Shown one piece after another: positions 1 through 8,515 of a DNA stretch of 25,446 nucleotides. This DNA is from DASCNA01 sp036011305 (GTDB lineage: Bacteria > Verrucomicrobiota > Lentisphaeria > Victivallales > GWF2-38-69), in the NCBI GenBank assembly GCA_036011305.1, contig DASCNA010000171.1, positions 1-25,446 of the forward strand, in the 5' to 3' direction. A model generated the notes under the pieces. It was not told the DNA's origin and searched no databases. It worked only from the letters and a program-made list of their open reading frames with translations. How positions within the stretch are numbered: position 1 is the stretch's first letter; the number at the start of each line of letters is the position of its first letter. The position numbers and the translations under genes are program-made.

Positions 1-203
1 GTATTTCTGTTCTATTTTCAATTTATTAATAATAATAAAGCTCAATTCATAATAGCCGTACAGAGTTAATAAAAACTTCAGTTCATATATTGTTTTGAAA
101 AAATATTATATTGCAGTAATTTATATCTTTTGTGTAAATAATATAATATATTATTTTAATTATACCTTTTTATTTTAATATTTGGATATTAGCCGTTTTT
201 ATT
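1..203 (+). promoter_or_regulatory. AT-rich leader upstream of the ABC-F gene
   Basis: Almost pure A/T sequence with no open reading frame worth calling. It holds a perfect A/T-only inverted repeat (arms AAATAATAT at 136-144 and ATATTATTT at 148-156, 3-base spacer) that could be promoter, operator or chance in such biased sequence. No -35/-10 pair can be singled out, and no Shine-Dalgarno sequence precedes the ATG at 204. Confidence 0.3.
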
Positions 204-2174
204 ATGATAGATTTTCAGAAACTTTTTAAAAGTTATTCAACTCAGGATTTACTAGTCAATGTCAGTTTCAGGATAAACTCTGGAGAGCACGTTGGGATAG
301 TAGGTCCTAACGGCATAGGTAAAAGCACTATATTTAAAATGATAACAGGTGAAGAAGAACCTGATAAAGGCAATATTTCAATACCTCATAACTATAGAAT
401 TTCATATTTAAAGCAAAATATAAATATAGAAGATGAAAACATCTCCCTTCTGGATTACACTGTTGATGCAATTCCTGAACTCACTAAAATACAGAATTGT
501 ATGTCTGATCTAGAAAACAGTTTGAAAAGATGTAATTCAGACGAGGATAAGAATAAAATACTTGATGAAATAGGTATTTATCAAACTAAATTTGAACATT
601 TAGGTGGATATACAATTCATAATGAAGCTAAATCCGCACTGACCGGATTAGGTTTCAAACCTGACACTCTAAGTAATAAATTAACTTCATTTAGCGGCGG
701 CTGGCAAATGAGAGCTTCTCTTGCAAAAGTGCTCATTGCCAATGCTGAAATTATGCTGCTTGACGAACCTTCTAACTACCTGGATATTCCGGCAATTGAA
801 TGGCTTAAAAAGTTTCTAAGCAGTTACCAGGGAACTCTACTTCTGATTTCTCATGACAGGTATCTGCTAAATACACTGACAAGAGTAACTTTTGAACTTA
901 ACGCTGGAAAAATTACACGATATGCAGGTAACTATGAATATTACTCAAGAGAAAGAATATCAAGAGGTAACCAACTTGAAGCGACAAAACAGAATCAGGA
1001 TAAAAGAAGAAAAGATATAGAAAAATTTGTAGATAGATTTAAATATAAAAGTTCTAAGGCTTCACAGGTTCAAAGTAGAATTAAAATGCTTGAAAAAATG
1101 GAAGAGATAATCATTCCTGAATCAATAAACTATACAGGTAATATAAAACTTCCAGAACCTCCGAAATGCGGTCATGAAATAATACGTTTAGAAAATGCAA
1201 GTTTTTCTTATGATAAAAAAAACTGGATTCTTAAAAATATCGATCTGAGAATTGAGAACGGAGAAAAAATAGGTGTCATAGGCTACAACGGGACAGGTAA
1301 AACTACTTTATTAAAACTTATAGCAGATGAACTCAAACTAATATCTGGCAAGCGCGTGCTTGGACACCATGTTGTACCGGGTTACCAAGCACAGGATTTC
1401 TCAGACATACTCAGTCCTGAAAAAACTGTTTACGATATTGTAAATTCAGTCACATCAGATAAATCCAACTTAAGAAATATATTAGGTTCATTCGGGTTCT
1501 CAGGAGAAAACATTGATAAACCATGCAAAGTTTTAAGCGGCGGAGAAAAGATCAGACTCCTGTTTGCCCGCATTTTCGCTAACCCGCCAAATCTGATCAT
1601 ACTGGATGAACCTACAACACACCTGGATTTAAAAACCAGAGAAACACTGCAGGAAACTCTTAAGCAATACAAGGGAACAGTCTGCTTTGTCAGCCATGAC
1701 ATTGAGTTTCTAAAAGGTACAGCATCTACTATAATTTATTTATCACACACAGCTGAATTAAAAAAATTCTACGGTAATTATAACTATTATCTCGAAAAAA
1801 CCTCTCAGGAAAAAGATATTAAAAAACCAGGAACCGTTGAAAAAACTGTCTCAGGAGAGGATAAAAAATTCATTAGACAGCAGAAAGCAATTCTCAGACA
1901 GAAATTTTCAAAAGAGAAGAATATGCTTGAAAAGGAAATTAATAATTTAGAGAAGAAGTTAGAAAAATATGATACTCTTAAAAATGAAATAATTGGACAA
2001 CTGTCATTAAATGATGTTATGAACAAAGATTTTCACTCATTAACAAAGAAATTGAACGAAATAAATAATTCTATCCTGGGAAAAACAGAAAAATGGGAAG
2101 ATTATTCAATGCAACTTGAAGAAATTTCCGATAAGGAGAAAAAGGAATTAAATAAACTGGAAGAACAATTATAA
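204..2174 (+). CDS. ABC-F family ATP-binding protein (Uup/YheS-like)
   Basis: Soluble twin-ATPase of the ABC-F family, whose characterised members act on the ribosome (translation factor or antibiotic protection) and not as transporters. The first nucleotide-binding domain has Walker A G34-T42 (GPNGIGKST), signature S164-GGW and Walker B D187-E188. The second has Walker A at G360 (GYNGTGKTT), signature S445-GGE and Walker B D468-E469. Both have SHD switch histidines. A charged helical linker lies between the domains (about 237-325), and the last 100 residues or so are a Lys/Glu-rich coiled coil as in Uup. No membrane domain occurs in it or beside it, which fits ABC-F. Its length of 656 residues is normal. 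No Shine-Dalgarno sequence is visible, but the protein begins in the usual place (MIDFQKLFKSY). It leads the plus-strand run with dtd and dxr. Subfamily and any resistance role are not resolvable by eye. Confidence 0.93.
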   Translation: MIDFQKLFKSYSTQDLLVNVSFRINSGEHVGIVGPNGIGKSTIFKMITGEEEPDKGNISIPHNYRISYLKQNINIEDENISLLDYTVDAIPELTKIQNCMSDLENSLKRCNSDEDKNKILDEIGIYQTKFEHLGGYTIHNEAKSALTGLGFKPDTLSNKLTSFSGGWQMRASLAKVLIANAEIMLLDEPSNYLDIPAIEWLKKFLSSYQGTLLLISHDRYLLNTLTRVTFELNAGKITRYAGNYEYYSRERISRGNQLEATKQNQDKRRKDIEKFVDRFKYKSSKASQVQSRIKMLEKMEEIIIPESINYTGNIKLPEPPKCGHEIIRLENASFSYDKKNWILKNIDLRIENGEKIGVIGYNGTGKTTLLKLIADELKLISGKRVLGHHVVPGYQAQDFSDILSPEKTVYDIVNSVTSDKSNLRNILGSFGFSGENIDKPCKVLSGGEKIRLLFARIFANPPNLIILDEPTTHLDLKTRETLQETLKQYKGTVCFVSHDIEFLKGTASTIIYLSHTAELKKFYGNYNYYLEKTSQEKDIKKPGTVEKTVSGEDKKFIRQQKAILRQKFSKEKNMLEKEINNLEKKLEKYDTLKNEIIGQLSLNDVMNKDFHSLTKKLNEINNSILGKTEKWEDYSMQLEEISDKEKKELNKLEEQL

Positions 2175-2244
2175 TAGAGAACAATCTGAAGTAAATACAC
2201 TTTCAGTTCTTAAAAATCTAAAACCCAAAACTTATAAAATTACA

Positions 2245-2691
2245 ATGAAAGCATTAATACAAAGAGTATCGGAAGCGGCTGTAAAAGTAGATAACAAAAC
2301 AGTAGGTCAAATCAAAAAAGGTTTTACAGTACTACTTGGCATAACTCATAATGACACAGAAAAAGAAGCTCTCTTTATTGCAGATAAAATAGCTAACTTA
2401 AGAGTATTTGAAGATGAGAATGGAAAAATGAACCTGTCATTAAAAGATGTAAAAGGTTCTGCTTTAGTTATATCTCAATTTACTCTGTACGGAGATGCCC
2501 GTAAAGGAAGACGTCCAAGCTTTACAGATGCTGCACGCCCTGAAAAAGCAATTCCGCTATATGAATTTTTAATTAAAGAAGTAGAAAAACAGGGCATACC
2601 AGTCGCCGCAGGAGAATTTGGAGCACATATGGATGTAGAAATACACAACTCAGGTCCGGTAACTATTATGGTAGAAAAGGAAAATTGTTAA
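2245..2691 (+). CDS. dtd: D-aminoacyl-tRNA deacylase
   Basis: Homodimeric cytoplasmic proofreading enzyme that hydrolyses D-amino acids from mischarged tRNA. Both family hallmark motifs are present: SQFTLYGD at residues 77-84 and NSGPVT at 135-140, the cross-subunit Gly-cisPro motif. The N-terminus MKALIQRVSEA and the length of 148 residues are typical. It follows the ABC-F gene by 70 bases and precedes dxr by 78 bases on the same strand, so co-transcription is plausible. No clear ribosome-binding site precedes the ATG. Confidence 0.97.
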   Translation: MKALIQRVSEAAVKVDNKTVGQIKKGFTVLLGITHNDTEKEALFIADKIANLRVFEDENGKMNLSLKDVKGSALVISQFTLYGDARKGRRPSFTDAARPEKAIPLYEFLIKEVEKQGIPVAAGEFGAHMDVEIHNSGPVTIMVEKENC

Positions 2692-2769
2692 TTATTAATT
2701 GTAAATAGTCAATTATATAATAAGCTGAAACTATGTAAGTAATGATTAAGTAAGTATCGGACACTCTTT

Positions 2770-3915
2770 ATGAAGAAAATAGTTATACTTGGATCTACAG
2801 GTTCAATAGGCAGAAACACAATTGATGTTCTGAGAAATTTAAAAGATAAATTTGAAATATACGGCCTTGCAGCCAATAATAATATCAACCTCCTTGCAGA
2901 ACAGGCTAAAGAGTTCAACTGCAATAAGATCGTTTGCAACTCTGAGCTGAAAAGTGAAATACAAAAATACGTTCCCGAAAATACAGAAATTATGTCCGGC
3001 ATAGAGGGAATGATTAAAGTTTCAACAGCTCCCGAAGTTGATATGGTTTTGTGTGCTGTTGTGGGTACTTCTGCATTACTACCCGTTCTTGAGGCTATTA
3101 AAAAGAAAAAAGATATAGCAATAGCCAGCAAAGAAATTTTGGTCATGGCTGGCGAATTAGTAATGACTGAAGCCAGAAGAAGTAATATAAAAATGCTTCC
3201 TGTTGACAGCGAACACAGTGCTGTTTTTCAATGTCTGGACGGGAAAAAATATTCTGACATCCCAAAAATAATATTAACAGCAAGCGGCGGGACATTTAGA
3301 ACAACCTCATTAGAAAAAATGAAAAATGCTACTTATCAGGAAGCACTGGCCCATCCTACATGGAATATGGGACCTAAAGTAACAATTGACTCTGCTACAT
3401 TAATGAATAAAGCACTGGAAATAATTGAAGCTTACTGGTTATTTAATGTCCCGCCTGAAAAAATTGATGTTGTAGTTCATCCACAGTCAATTATACACTC
3501 TATGGTGGAATTCACTGATGGAACAATTCTCGCTCAAATGAGTGCCACTGACATGAAATTTCCTATTCAGCATGCATTGACTTACCCTGAAAAAATAGGT
3601 GGCTTAAAACATTTGTCTTTTAATGATATAACAACATTAACTTTTGAAAAACCAGACAGAGAACGATTCCCAAGCCTGGATATTGCTGTATATGCAATTA
3701 AAAAAGGCGGAACAATGCCAGCAGTGATGAATGCTGCAAATGAAATTGCTGTGGAACGTTTCAGCAAAGGCGATATCTCACTGCATAACATATGGGATAT
3801 TATAAAGAAAGTTATGTCATCACACGAAGTTATTAAGAAACCTTCTCTTGAAGAAATAATATCAGCAGACAGATGGGCAAAAAAGGAAGCAGAAAAATTT
3901 ATAATTACGAATTAA
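2770..3915 (+). CDS. dxr: 1-deoxy-D-xylulose 5-phosphate reductoisomerase
   Basis: Second enzyme of the MEP isoprenoid pathway: NADPH-dependent rearrangement and reduction of DXP to 2-C-methyl-D-erythritol 4-phosphate. The NADPH-binding loop GSTGSIG lies at 8-14. The metal and substrate ligands are D146 and E148 in PVDSEHSAVFQ, with N213, K214 and E217 in MNKALEIIEA. The C-terminal region HPQSIIHSMVEF followed by AQMSATDMKFPIQHALTYPE is characteristic. Length is 381 residues, as usual. No other MEP gene lies in the window. The start is the only sensible one, directly before the nucleotide-binding strand, although no strong Shine-Dalgarno sequence is seen. Confidence 0.97.
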   Translation: MKKIVILGSTGSIGRNTIDVLRNLKDKFEIYGLAANNNINLLAEQAKEFNCNKIVCNSELKSEIQKYVPENTEIMSGIEGMIKVSTAPEVDMVLCAVVGTSALLPVLEAIKKKKDIAIASKEILVMAGELVMTEARRSNIKMLPVDSEHSAVFQCLDGKKYSDIPKIILTASGGTFRTTSLEKMKNATYQEALAHPTWNMGPKVTIDSATLMNKALEIIEAYWLFNVPPEKIDVVVHPQSIIHSMVEFTDGTILAQMSATDMKFPIQHALTYPEKIGGLKHLSFNDITTLTFEKPDRERFPSLDIAVYAIKKGGTMPAVMNAANEIAVERFSKGDISLHNIWDIIKKVMSSHEVIKKPSLEEIISADRWAKKEAEKFIITN

Positions 3916-3998
3916 TAATTATAAATTATACTATTTGGCTGCCATTAACTGTTTTAGCATCCAATTAACGATTATAAATAACCGGAGAACAGAATAGT

Positions 3999-5825
3999 AT
4001 GGAAAATATTTTGAAAAAAAGATTAACTGATGAAGTTCTTATTTTCGATGGTGGATTAGGGACTGAAATATACAAAAGAAACTTTTTTATTAATACCTGT
4101 TTTGAAGAACTATGTATCAGTTCACCAAAAATTATTGCTGAAATACATGAAGCTTACAGCAATGCCGGAGCTGATGTTCTTACTACAAATACATTCGGCG
4201 CAAATAAAAACAAATTATCAAAATTCGGTTTTAGTTCAAAGGTTAATCAAATTAACAGTGCCGGTGTAAAACTGGCAAGGGCTAACAGCAACGATAATAC
4301 CATTATAGCCGGATCTGTTGGCCCCATAGGCGATATTCCCTACAACAGCGGCATTACTGATGAGAATATAATTGAAATACTCTCTGAACAGGTCTTAGCA
4401 CTAAAAAATGCAGGTGCAGATTTTATTACATTCGAAACTCTGCCATCTATGAAAGATGTCGAATATTCTCTTGAAGTAGTAAGACGTGTCAAAGATATTC
4501 CTTACACAGTAAGCATCACAGTATCACGTGAAGGAATGACATCATCAGGAGATTCTCTAAGAAAAATTCTAACTCCAATTTCAAAAATAGATATAAAACC
4601 GACAGCTATCGGATTAAACTGCGGTACTGGTCCGGAAGGGCTTCTAAGTGCTTTAGAGAAACTCATGAAAATTTGTCACTACCCGATAATAGCACAACCA
4701 AATGCCGGAACACCGCGCAGTATTGATAACAGAACTATTTATATGACAAGCCCTGAATATTTTACAACGTACTCTCTCAGATTTGTTAATCTTGGAGTAA
4801 GAGGAGTTGGAGGCTGCTGCGGAACAAGTCCTGAACATATCAAAGATTTATCCAGAAGTATCAAACCTATCACAAAAAATGCTTTTTCTCAATCTGTAAA
4901 GCTGGAAATATCCGAGCAGATCCTTCAGGAACCAACTCAGCTAAAAGATAAATCAAAACTTGGACGAAAATTAGCAAAAGGTGAATGGATTAAAACTGTA
5001 GAGATAGTACCTCCACACGGCTACAATCTTGACGGTATAATCATAAAAGCTATTAAATGCAAGAAAGCCGAGGTTGATGCCATAAATATACCCGACGGGC
5101 CAAGAGCAAGCTCCAGAATGTCACCTATTATTACCTCACTTATGATTCAGCAGAAAGCTGACATTGAGACAATACTTCATTTCTGCTGTAGAGACAGAAA
5201 TCTGATCGGAATGCAGTCAGACCTTCTCGGATGTGCCTCCGCCAAAATAAGAAACTTGCTTTTTGTTACTGGAGATCCGCCGAAATTAGGACGCTACCCT
5301 AATGCCTCTGCTGTTTTTGATGCAGATTCTATAGGAATGGCGAAAATCCAGTCAAATCTGAATAAAGGCATTGATTTAGGAGGAAATACTATTGGAAACA
5401 AAACAGAATCCATTATTGGCGTAGGGGCTGATCCTAATGCTATTGATATTAAACGTGAAATATCAAGAACTATACAAAAAATAGAAGCAGGAGCAGAATT
5501 TATCATTACACAGCCTGTTTTTGATGTTAAACCGCTTTTCGAATTTATTGAAAAAATTGCAACATATAAAATTCCGATAATTGCTGGAATCTGGCCTCTG
5601 GCCAGCTATAGAAATGCAGAATTTATGAAAAACGAAGTTCCAGGAGTTGTCGTTCCGGATTCTATTATGAAAAGAATGGCTTCCAGAAGCACTAAAGAGG
5701 AGCAAAGAGACGAAGGAATATTACTGGCTAGAGAATCTGTAGAAAAAATTAAAAATATAATACAGGGAATTCAGGTAAGTGCTCCATTCGGCAATGTAGA
5801 TACCGCAATAAAGGTATTTAATTAA
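3999..5825 (+). CDS. Bifunctional homocysteine S-methyltransferase / 5,10-methylenetetrahydrofolate reductase
   Basis: Fusion of two methionine-cycle enzymes, like Bacillus YitJ. Residues 1 to about 295 form the homocysteine S-methyltransferase barrel: DGGLGTEIYKR near the start and the zinc cysteines C208 (LNCGTGPEG) and C273/C274 in GVGGCCGTSPEHI. Residues of about 325-605 form the reductase barrel: E335 in VEIVPPHG, the probable catalytic glutamate, then CRDRN and TGDPPK, typical of MetF-type flavin and folate binding. The total of 608 residues matches the family. A GGAG motif at 3984-3987 supports the ATG at 3999. The stop codon is immediately followed by the ATG of the next gene. No B12-binding or activation domain is present. 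The methyl donor of the first half is not determined by sequence. Confidence 0.95.
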   Translation: MENILKKRLTDEVLIFDGGLGTEIYKRNFFINTCFEELCISSPKIIAEIHEAYSNAGADVLTTNTFGANKNKLSKFGFSSKVNQINSAGVKLARANSNDNTIIAGSVGPIGDIPYNSGITDENIIEILSEQVLALKNAGADFITFETLPSMKDVEYSLEVVRRVKDIPYTVSITVSREGMTSSGDSLRKILTPISKIDIKPTAIGLNCGTGPEGLLSALEKLMKICHYPIIAQPNAGTPRSIDNRTIYMTSPEYFTTYSLRFVNLGVRGVGGCCGTSPEHIKDLSRSIKPITKNAFSQSVKLEISEQILQEPTQLKDKSKLGRKLAKGEWIKTVEIVPPHGYNLDGIIIKAIKCKKAEVDAINIPDGPRASSRMSPIITSLMIQQKADIETILHFCCRDRNLIGMQSDLLGCASAKIRNLLFVTGDPPKLGRYPNASAVFDADSIGMAKIQSNLNKGIDLGGNTIGNKTESIIGVGADPNAIDIKREISRTIQKIEAGAEFIITQPVFDVKPLFEFIEKIATYKIPIIAGIWPLASYRNAEFMKNEVPGVVVPDSIMKRMASRSTKEEQRDEGILLARESVEKIKNIIQGIQVSAPFGNVDTAIKVFN

Positions 5826-6371
5826 ATGGAAAATTTTATTTCCGGCTCAAATGTAGAACTGATTACAGTTCTACATCATATAATTTACGATGATAAAAAT
5901 ATATTATCACTGATAGATAAAAAGTTTATTAATATTAAAAAAGAGTTAGATTCTCAGACGGATCAATGTCAGTATTCTTCGGGAAATATCGATATTGAGC
6001 TGTTTAAGAAATATCTCCCTATTAATATGAAAAATAAAGTCAATCTATGTAGACTGTTTGTGTTGAAAAAAAACTGTAAAATGAAGCAGTTTGAGTGTCA
6101 TAAAAATAGTATACAGAGATTGATGTCATATAAAAACTCAGGCAGTATTAACAGTATAGATTCACTTAATCTTCAATCAGACATAAAAGTAAATCATCTT
6201 AAAACCTTCACTGATATACCAAAACCCGATATTCTAGAATGCTGGAACATTATTCAGGAAAACAACTGGCATTACCCTAAAGCTACTGATATGGGTGACT
6301 GGTATACTGTTACTTTTCATTCTGCAGCAGAATCAGAAATTATTGATGTCTTATGCGGTTTGACAGATTAA
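5826..6371 (+). CDS. Hypothetical protein abutting the methyltransferase/MTHFR gene
   Basis: A 181-residue protein that I do not recognise. Its ATG follows the TAA of the upstream gene with no gap, so it is almost certainly translated from the same mRNA, probably by re-initiation; it has no Shine-Dalgarno sequence other than what lies inside the upstream gene. No signal peptide or membrane segment is visible. The N-terminal part is helical in character, the centre contains spaced cysteines (LCRLF, NCKM, ECHK), and the C-terminal part (HYPKATDMGDWYTVTFHSA) is rich in aromatic residues and histidine, with a look that could suit a small beta domain. That last remark is impression, not a domain call. 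Position suggests a link to methionine or one-carbon metabolism. Confidence 0.75.
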   Translation: MENFISGSNVELITVLHHIIYDDKNILSLIDKKFINIKKELDSQTDQCQYSSGNIDIELFKKYLPINMKNKVNLCRLFVLKKNCKMKQFECHKNSIQRLMSYKNSGSINSIDSLNLQSDIKVNHLKTFTDIPKPDILECWNIIQENNWHYPKATDMGDWYTVTFHSAAESEIIDVLCGLTD

Positions 6372-6518
6372 AACATATATCAAATATCTAAGGAAATAGT
6401 TTCTCTTTCACTTATCTTTTTACGCTCTCATATAATAAAAGGTTTGAATTTTACCTCTAAACAATTATTTTATTTGATTAAATTTGTGTGATAGAAAAAT
6501 TCTAGGGAGAACTATTTG

Positions 6519-7931
6519 ATGAAAGACCGTAAAAAACTTATTGGAGTACTGACTCTAGTCACAATAAATGTACTGGCAATTGACAGCCTGAGAAACATTC
6601 CGCTGACAGCACCTGCAGGACTTGTAATTGTAATTTTCTATATTGCAGGAACTCTTTTTATGTTTCTTCCGTGTGCTATTGCAACTGCTGAATTAACTAC
6701 AAAATGGCCAGAAACTGGTGGTTTATCTTGTTGGGTTGAAACCAGTTTAGGCAAAAATACAAGTTTTTTTGTTGTATGGATGCAATGGGTATACAATCTT
6801 GTCTGGTTTCCCTCAATAACAGCATTTGCTGCTACACAGCTAGCTTACAGCGGAAATTTTTTATTTAAAGGCAGTGCAATTTCAGTTTCAAATAATGTAT
6901 GGTTTGTATTAATTGTTTCACTCTCTATTTTCTGGCTAGCAACATTGATTAATTGTTTTGGCATGAAAATAATCAGTGTTTTCAGTATATTTGGGGCAAT
7001 TGTCGGTAAATTAATTCCTATGCTTTTGGTAATAGTTCTTGCTGCAATATGGGTTTTTTCAGGTAACCACATTGCTTTAAATCTTAGTATTTCTTCTTCA
7101 TTTTCGCATGGAGATGTAATTGGTCTCTTGGTAATAGTTCTTTTCAGTCTAATGGGTATTGAAATGGCATCTTCACACGCCGGTTCTGTAAGAAATCCAA
7201 AGAAAAATTTTCCAAGAGCATTATGGATTACAGTTATGATTATTCCAATATCTCTTATTTTAGCTAACTTAGCTATTGATATGGTTGTACCAGCTGCAAA
7301 AATTGACTCAAGGGCAGGATTAATGCAATCTTTTGATGTCTTTTTTCGGGCATTCGATGTTACATTTATGGATAACGTAGTGGCATTATCACTATTCATA
7401 GGTGCCTTTGCTGGAGCAGCAGCATGGAGCTTTGGGTTATCAAGGTACCTGAAAAGGATTGCAGATAACGGATTTATGCCCAAAGTGCTTACAAGAGAAA
7501 ATAAATACGGGATACCACAAAATGCTCTTTTATTCCAGGCAATTGTTTTTACTGTTCTGTGTCTCATATATCTATTTATGCCAAGTATTAAATCAGCTTA
7601 CTGGCTTTTAAGCGATCTAACAGCTCAGCTTGCTCTGATTGCATATGTAATTTTCTTTATTGCCGCAATCAGATTACGTTTAAAATATAAATGGATTAAA
7701 AAAGTGGAATATACAGCTGGCCCCAAGTGGTTCAGCATTACAATTTATGTTATTGGAGCGATTGCCTGTATTCTAGGAATCCTTGCAGGCTTTATTCTTC
7801 CTTCAGGTAGTGGAATGACATTACTGTCTTTTGACTCTATTCTACTTGTAGGTATCGGAATATTTCTTGTTATACCGGCTATTATAATGATAGTAAAGGG
7901 ATATAAGAAAAAAAAGATTTCTAAAGCATAA
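6519..7931 (+). CDS. APC-superfamily amino-acid permease (glutamate:GABA antiporter-like)
   Basis: Polytopic inner-membrane amino-acid transporter of about 470 residues with about 12 hydrophobic segments. The N-terminal stretch (VNVLAID-type first helix with SLRNIP, AELTTKWPETGG, then VETSLG and a tryptophan-rich WMQWVYNLVWFP) is typical of the glutamate:GABA antiporter branch of the APC superfamily. Two starts are possible: TTG at 6516 or ATG at 6519. GGGAG at 6505-6509 is placed correctly for the ATG, so 6519 is chosen. The gene sits alone, with a 147-base gap before it and a terminator hairpin after it. No amino-acid decarboxylase accompanies it here, so an acid-resistance role and the actual substrate are unproven. 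Confidence 0.87.
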   Translation: MKDRKKLIGVLTLVTINVLAIDSLRNIPLTAPAGLVIVIFYIAGTLFMFLPCAIATAELTTKWPETGGLSCWVETSLGKNTSFFVVWMQWVYNLVWFPSITAFAATQLAYSGNFLFKGSAISVSNNVWFVLIVSLSIFWLATLINCFGMKIISVFSIFGAIVGKLIPMLLVIVLAAIWVFSGNHIALNLSISSSFSHGDVIGLLVIVLFSLMGIEMASSHAGSVRNPKKNFPRALWITVMIIPISLILANLAIDMVVPAAKIDSRAGLMQSFDVFFRAFDVTFMDNVVALSLFIGAFAGAAAWSFGLSRYLKRIADNGFMPKVLTRENKYGIPQNALLFQAIVFTVLCLIYLFMPSIKSAYWLLSDLTAQLALIAYVIFFIAAIRLRLKYKWIKKVEYTAGPKWFSITIYVIGAIACILGILAGFILPSGSGMTLLSFDSILLVGIGIFLVIPAIIMIVKGYKKKKISKA

Positions 7932-7962
7932 ACCATACAACTTTTAAACTAAATAAAATACT

Positions 7963-8012
7963 GGGTAGCTTTTTATTTATTATAATATAAAAGTTGCCCT
8001 TTAATCTTTTTA
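7963..8012 (+). terminator. Rho-independent terminator after the permease gene
   Basis: Arms GGGTAGCTTTT (7963-7973) and AAAAGTTGCCC (7989-7999) form an 11-bp stem allowing G-U pairs, followed by a T-rich tail (TTTAATCTTTTT). It lies about 30 bases after the permease stop and ahead of the next gene. Confidence 0.6.
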
Positions 8013-8077
8013 TCAGTATATTGAATATGGTTACATTAAAATTAAAAATCCTAATATCCATTTAAGGAAAAATAATC

Positions 8078-8497
8078 ATGCAGGGGAAATCTTTTAAAGA
8101 ATTATCATGTGAAGAAGAATTTTTTTCTGAAATGACTGTAACTGAATCTCACCTTATTTTATTTGCCGAATTGATAGGAGATTTTAATCCTGTACATACT
8201 GATGAAGAATATTGCAAAGAAACTAAATTTAGAAAAAGATGTATGCATGGAGCTTTTACGAACTCATTCATAACAGCTCCTATCGGACAATACTTTTTTG
8301 GAACAGCATTAGCTCTACTTGAATTAAATACAAAATTTAAAGCTCCTGTATTTCCTGGCGATACATTACGTGCGTGTTGGAAAATAGAAACCCTTACTAA
8401 AAAAACAAATAGCGGGCTCGTTAATCTTAAATGTGAATGTCAAAATAATTCAGGTGTTATTGTTGCGATATCTACAGCTAAAATATTAATCAAATAA
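8078..8497 (+). CDS. MaoC-like (R)-specific enoyl-CoA hydratase domain protein
   Basis: Single hot-dog-fold protein of 139 residues of the MaoC/PhaJ type, which hydrates trans-2-enoyl-CoA to the (R)-3-hydroxyacyl-CoA. The hydratase-2 motif is intact: G34-D35-F36-N37-P38-V39-H40 followed by TD, supplying the Asp/His catalytic pair. MHGAF downstream and LNTKFKAPVFPGDTL are typical of the family. AAGGA at 8064-8068 gives a good ribosome-binding site for the ATG. It is transcribed toward htpX with only 18 bases between the convergent stops. The neighbours do not tell the acyl chain or pathway; roles in fatty-acid or short-chain acid metabolism are possible. Confidence 0.88.
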   Translation: MQGKSFKELSCEEEFFSEMTVTESHLILFAELIGDFNPVHTDEEYCKETKFRKRCMHGAFTNSFITAPIGQYFFGTALALLELNTKFKAPVFPGDTLRACWKIETLTKKTNSGLVNLKCECQNNSGVIVAISTAKILIK

Positions 8498-8515
8498 CCT
8501 AAAACCACTAGATAA

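Noticed and set aside
136..156. Perfect A/T-only inverted repeat upstream of the ABC-F gene
   Set aside because: Such repeats arise readily in nearly pure A/T sequence, so it is mentioned only in the leader entry and not claimed as an operator.
204..2174. ABC-F gene as part of an ABC transporter or a specific antibiotic-resistance gene
   Set aside because: There is no membrane-domain gene nearby, and the coiled-coil C-terminus fits a general Uup-like protein; nothing in the sequence marks a resistance subfamily.
2709..3146. 145-codon minus-strand frame over the start of dxr
   Set aside because: It overlaps the NADPH-binding region of a certain dxr gene in antisense. No motif or start signal supports it.
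6845..7567. 240-codon minus-strand open frame inside the permease gene
   Set aside because: It is fully antisense to a clear membrane protein, has no ribosome-binding site, and its translation resembles no family; codon bias of the permease explains the open frame.
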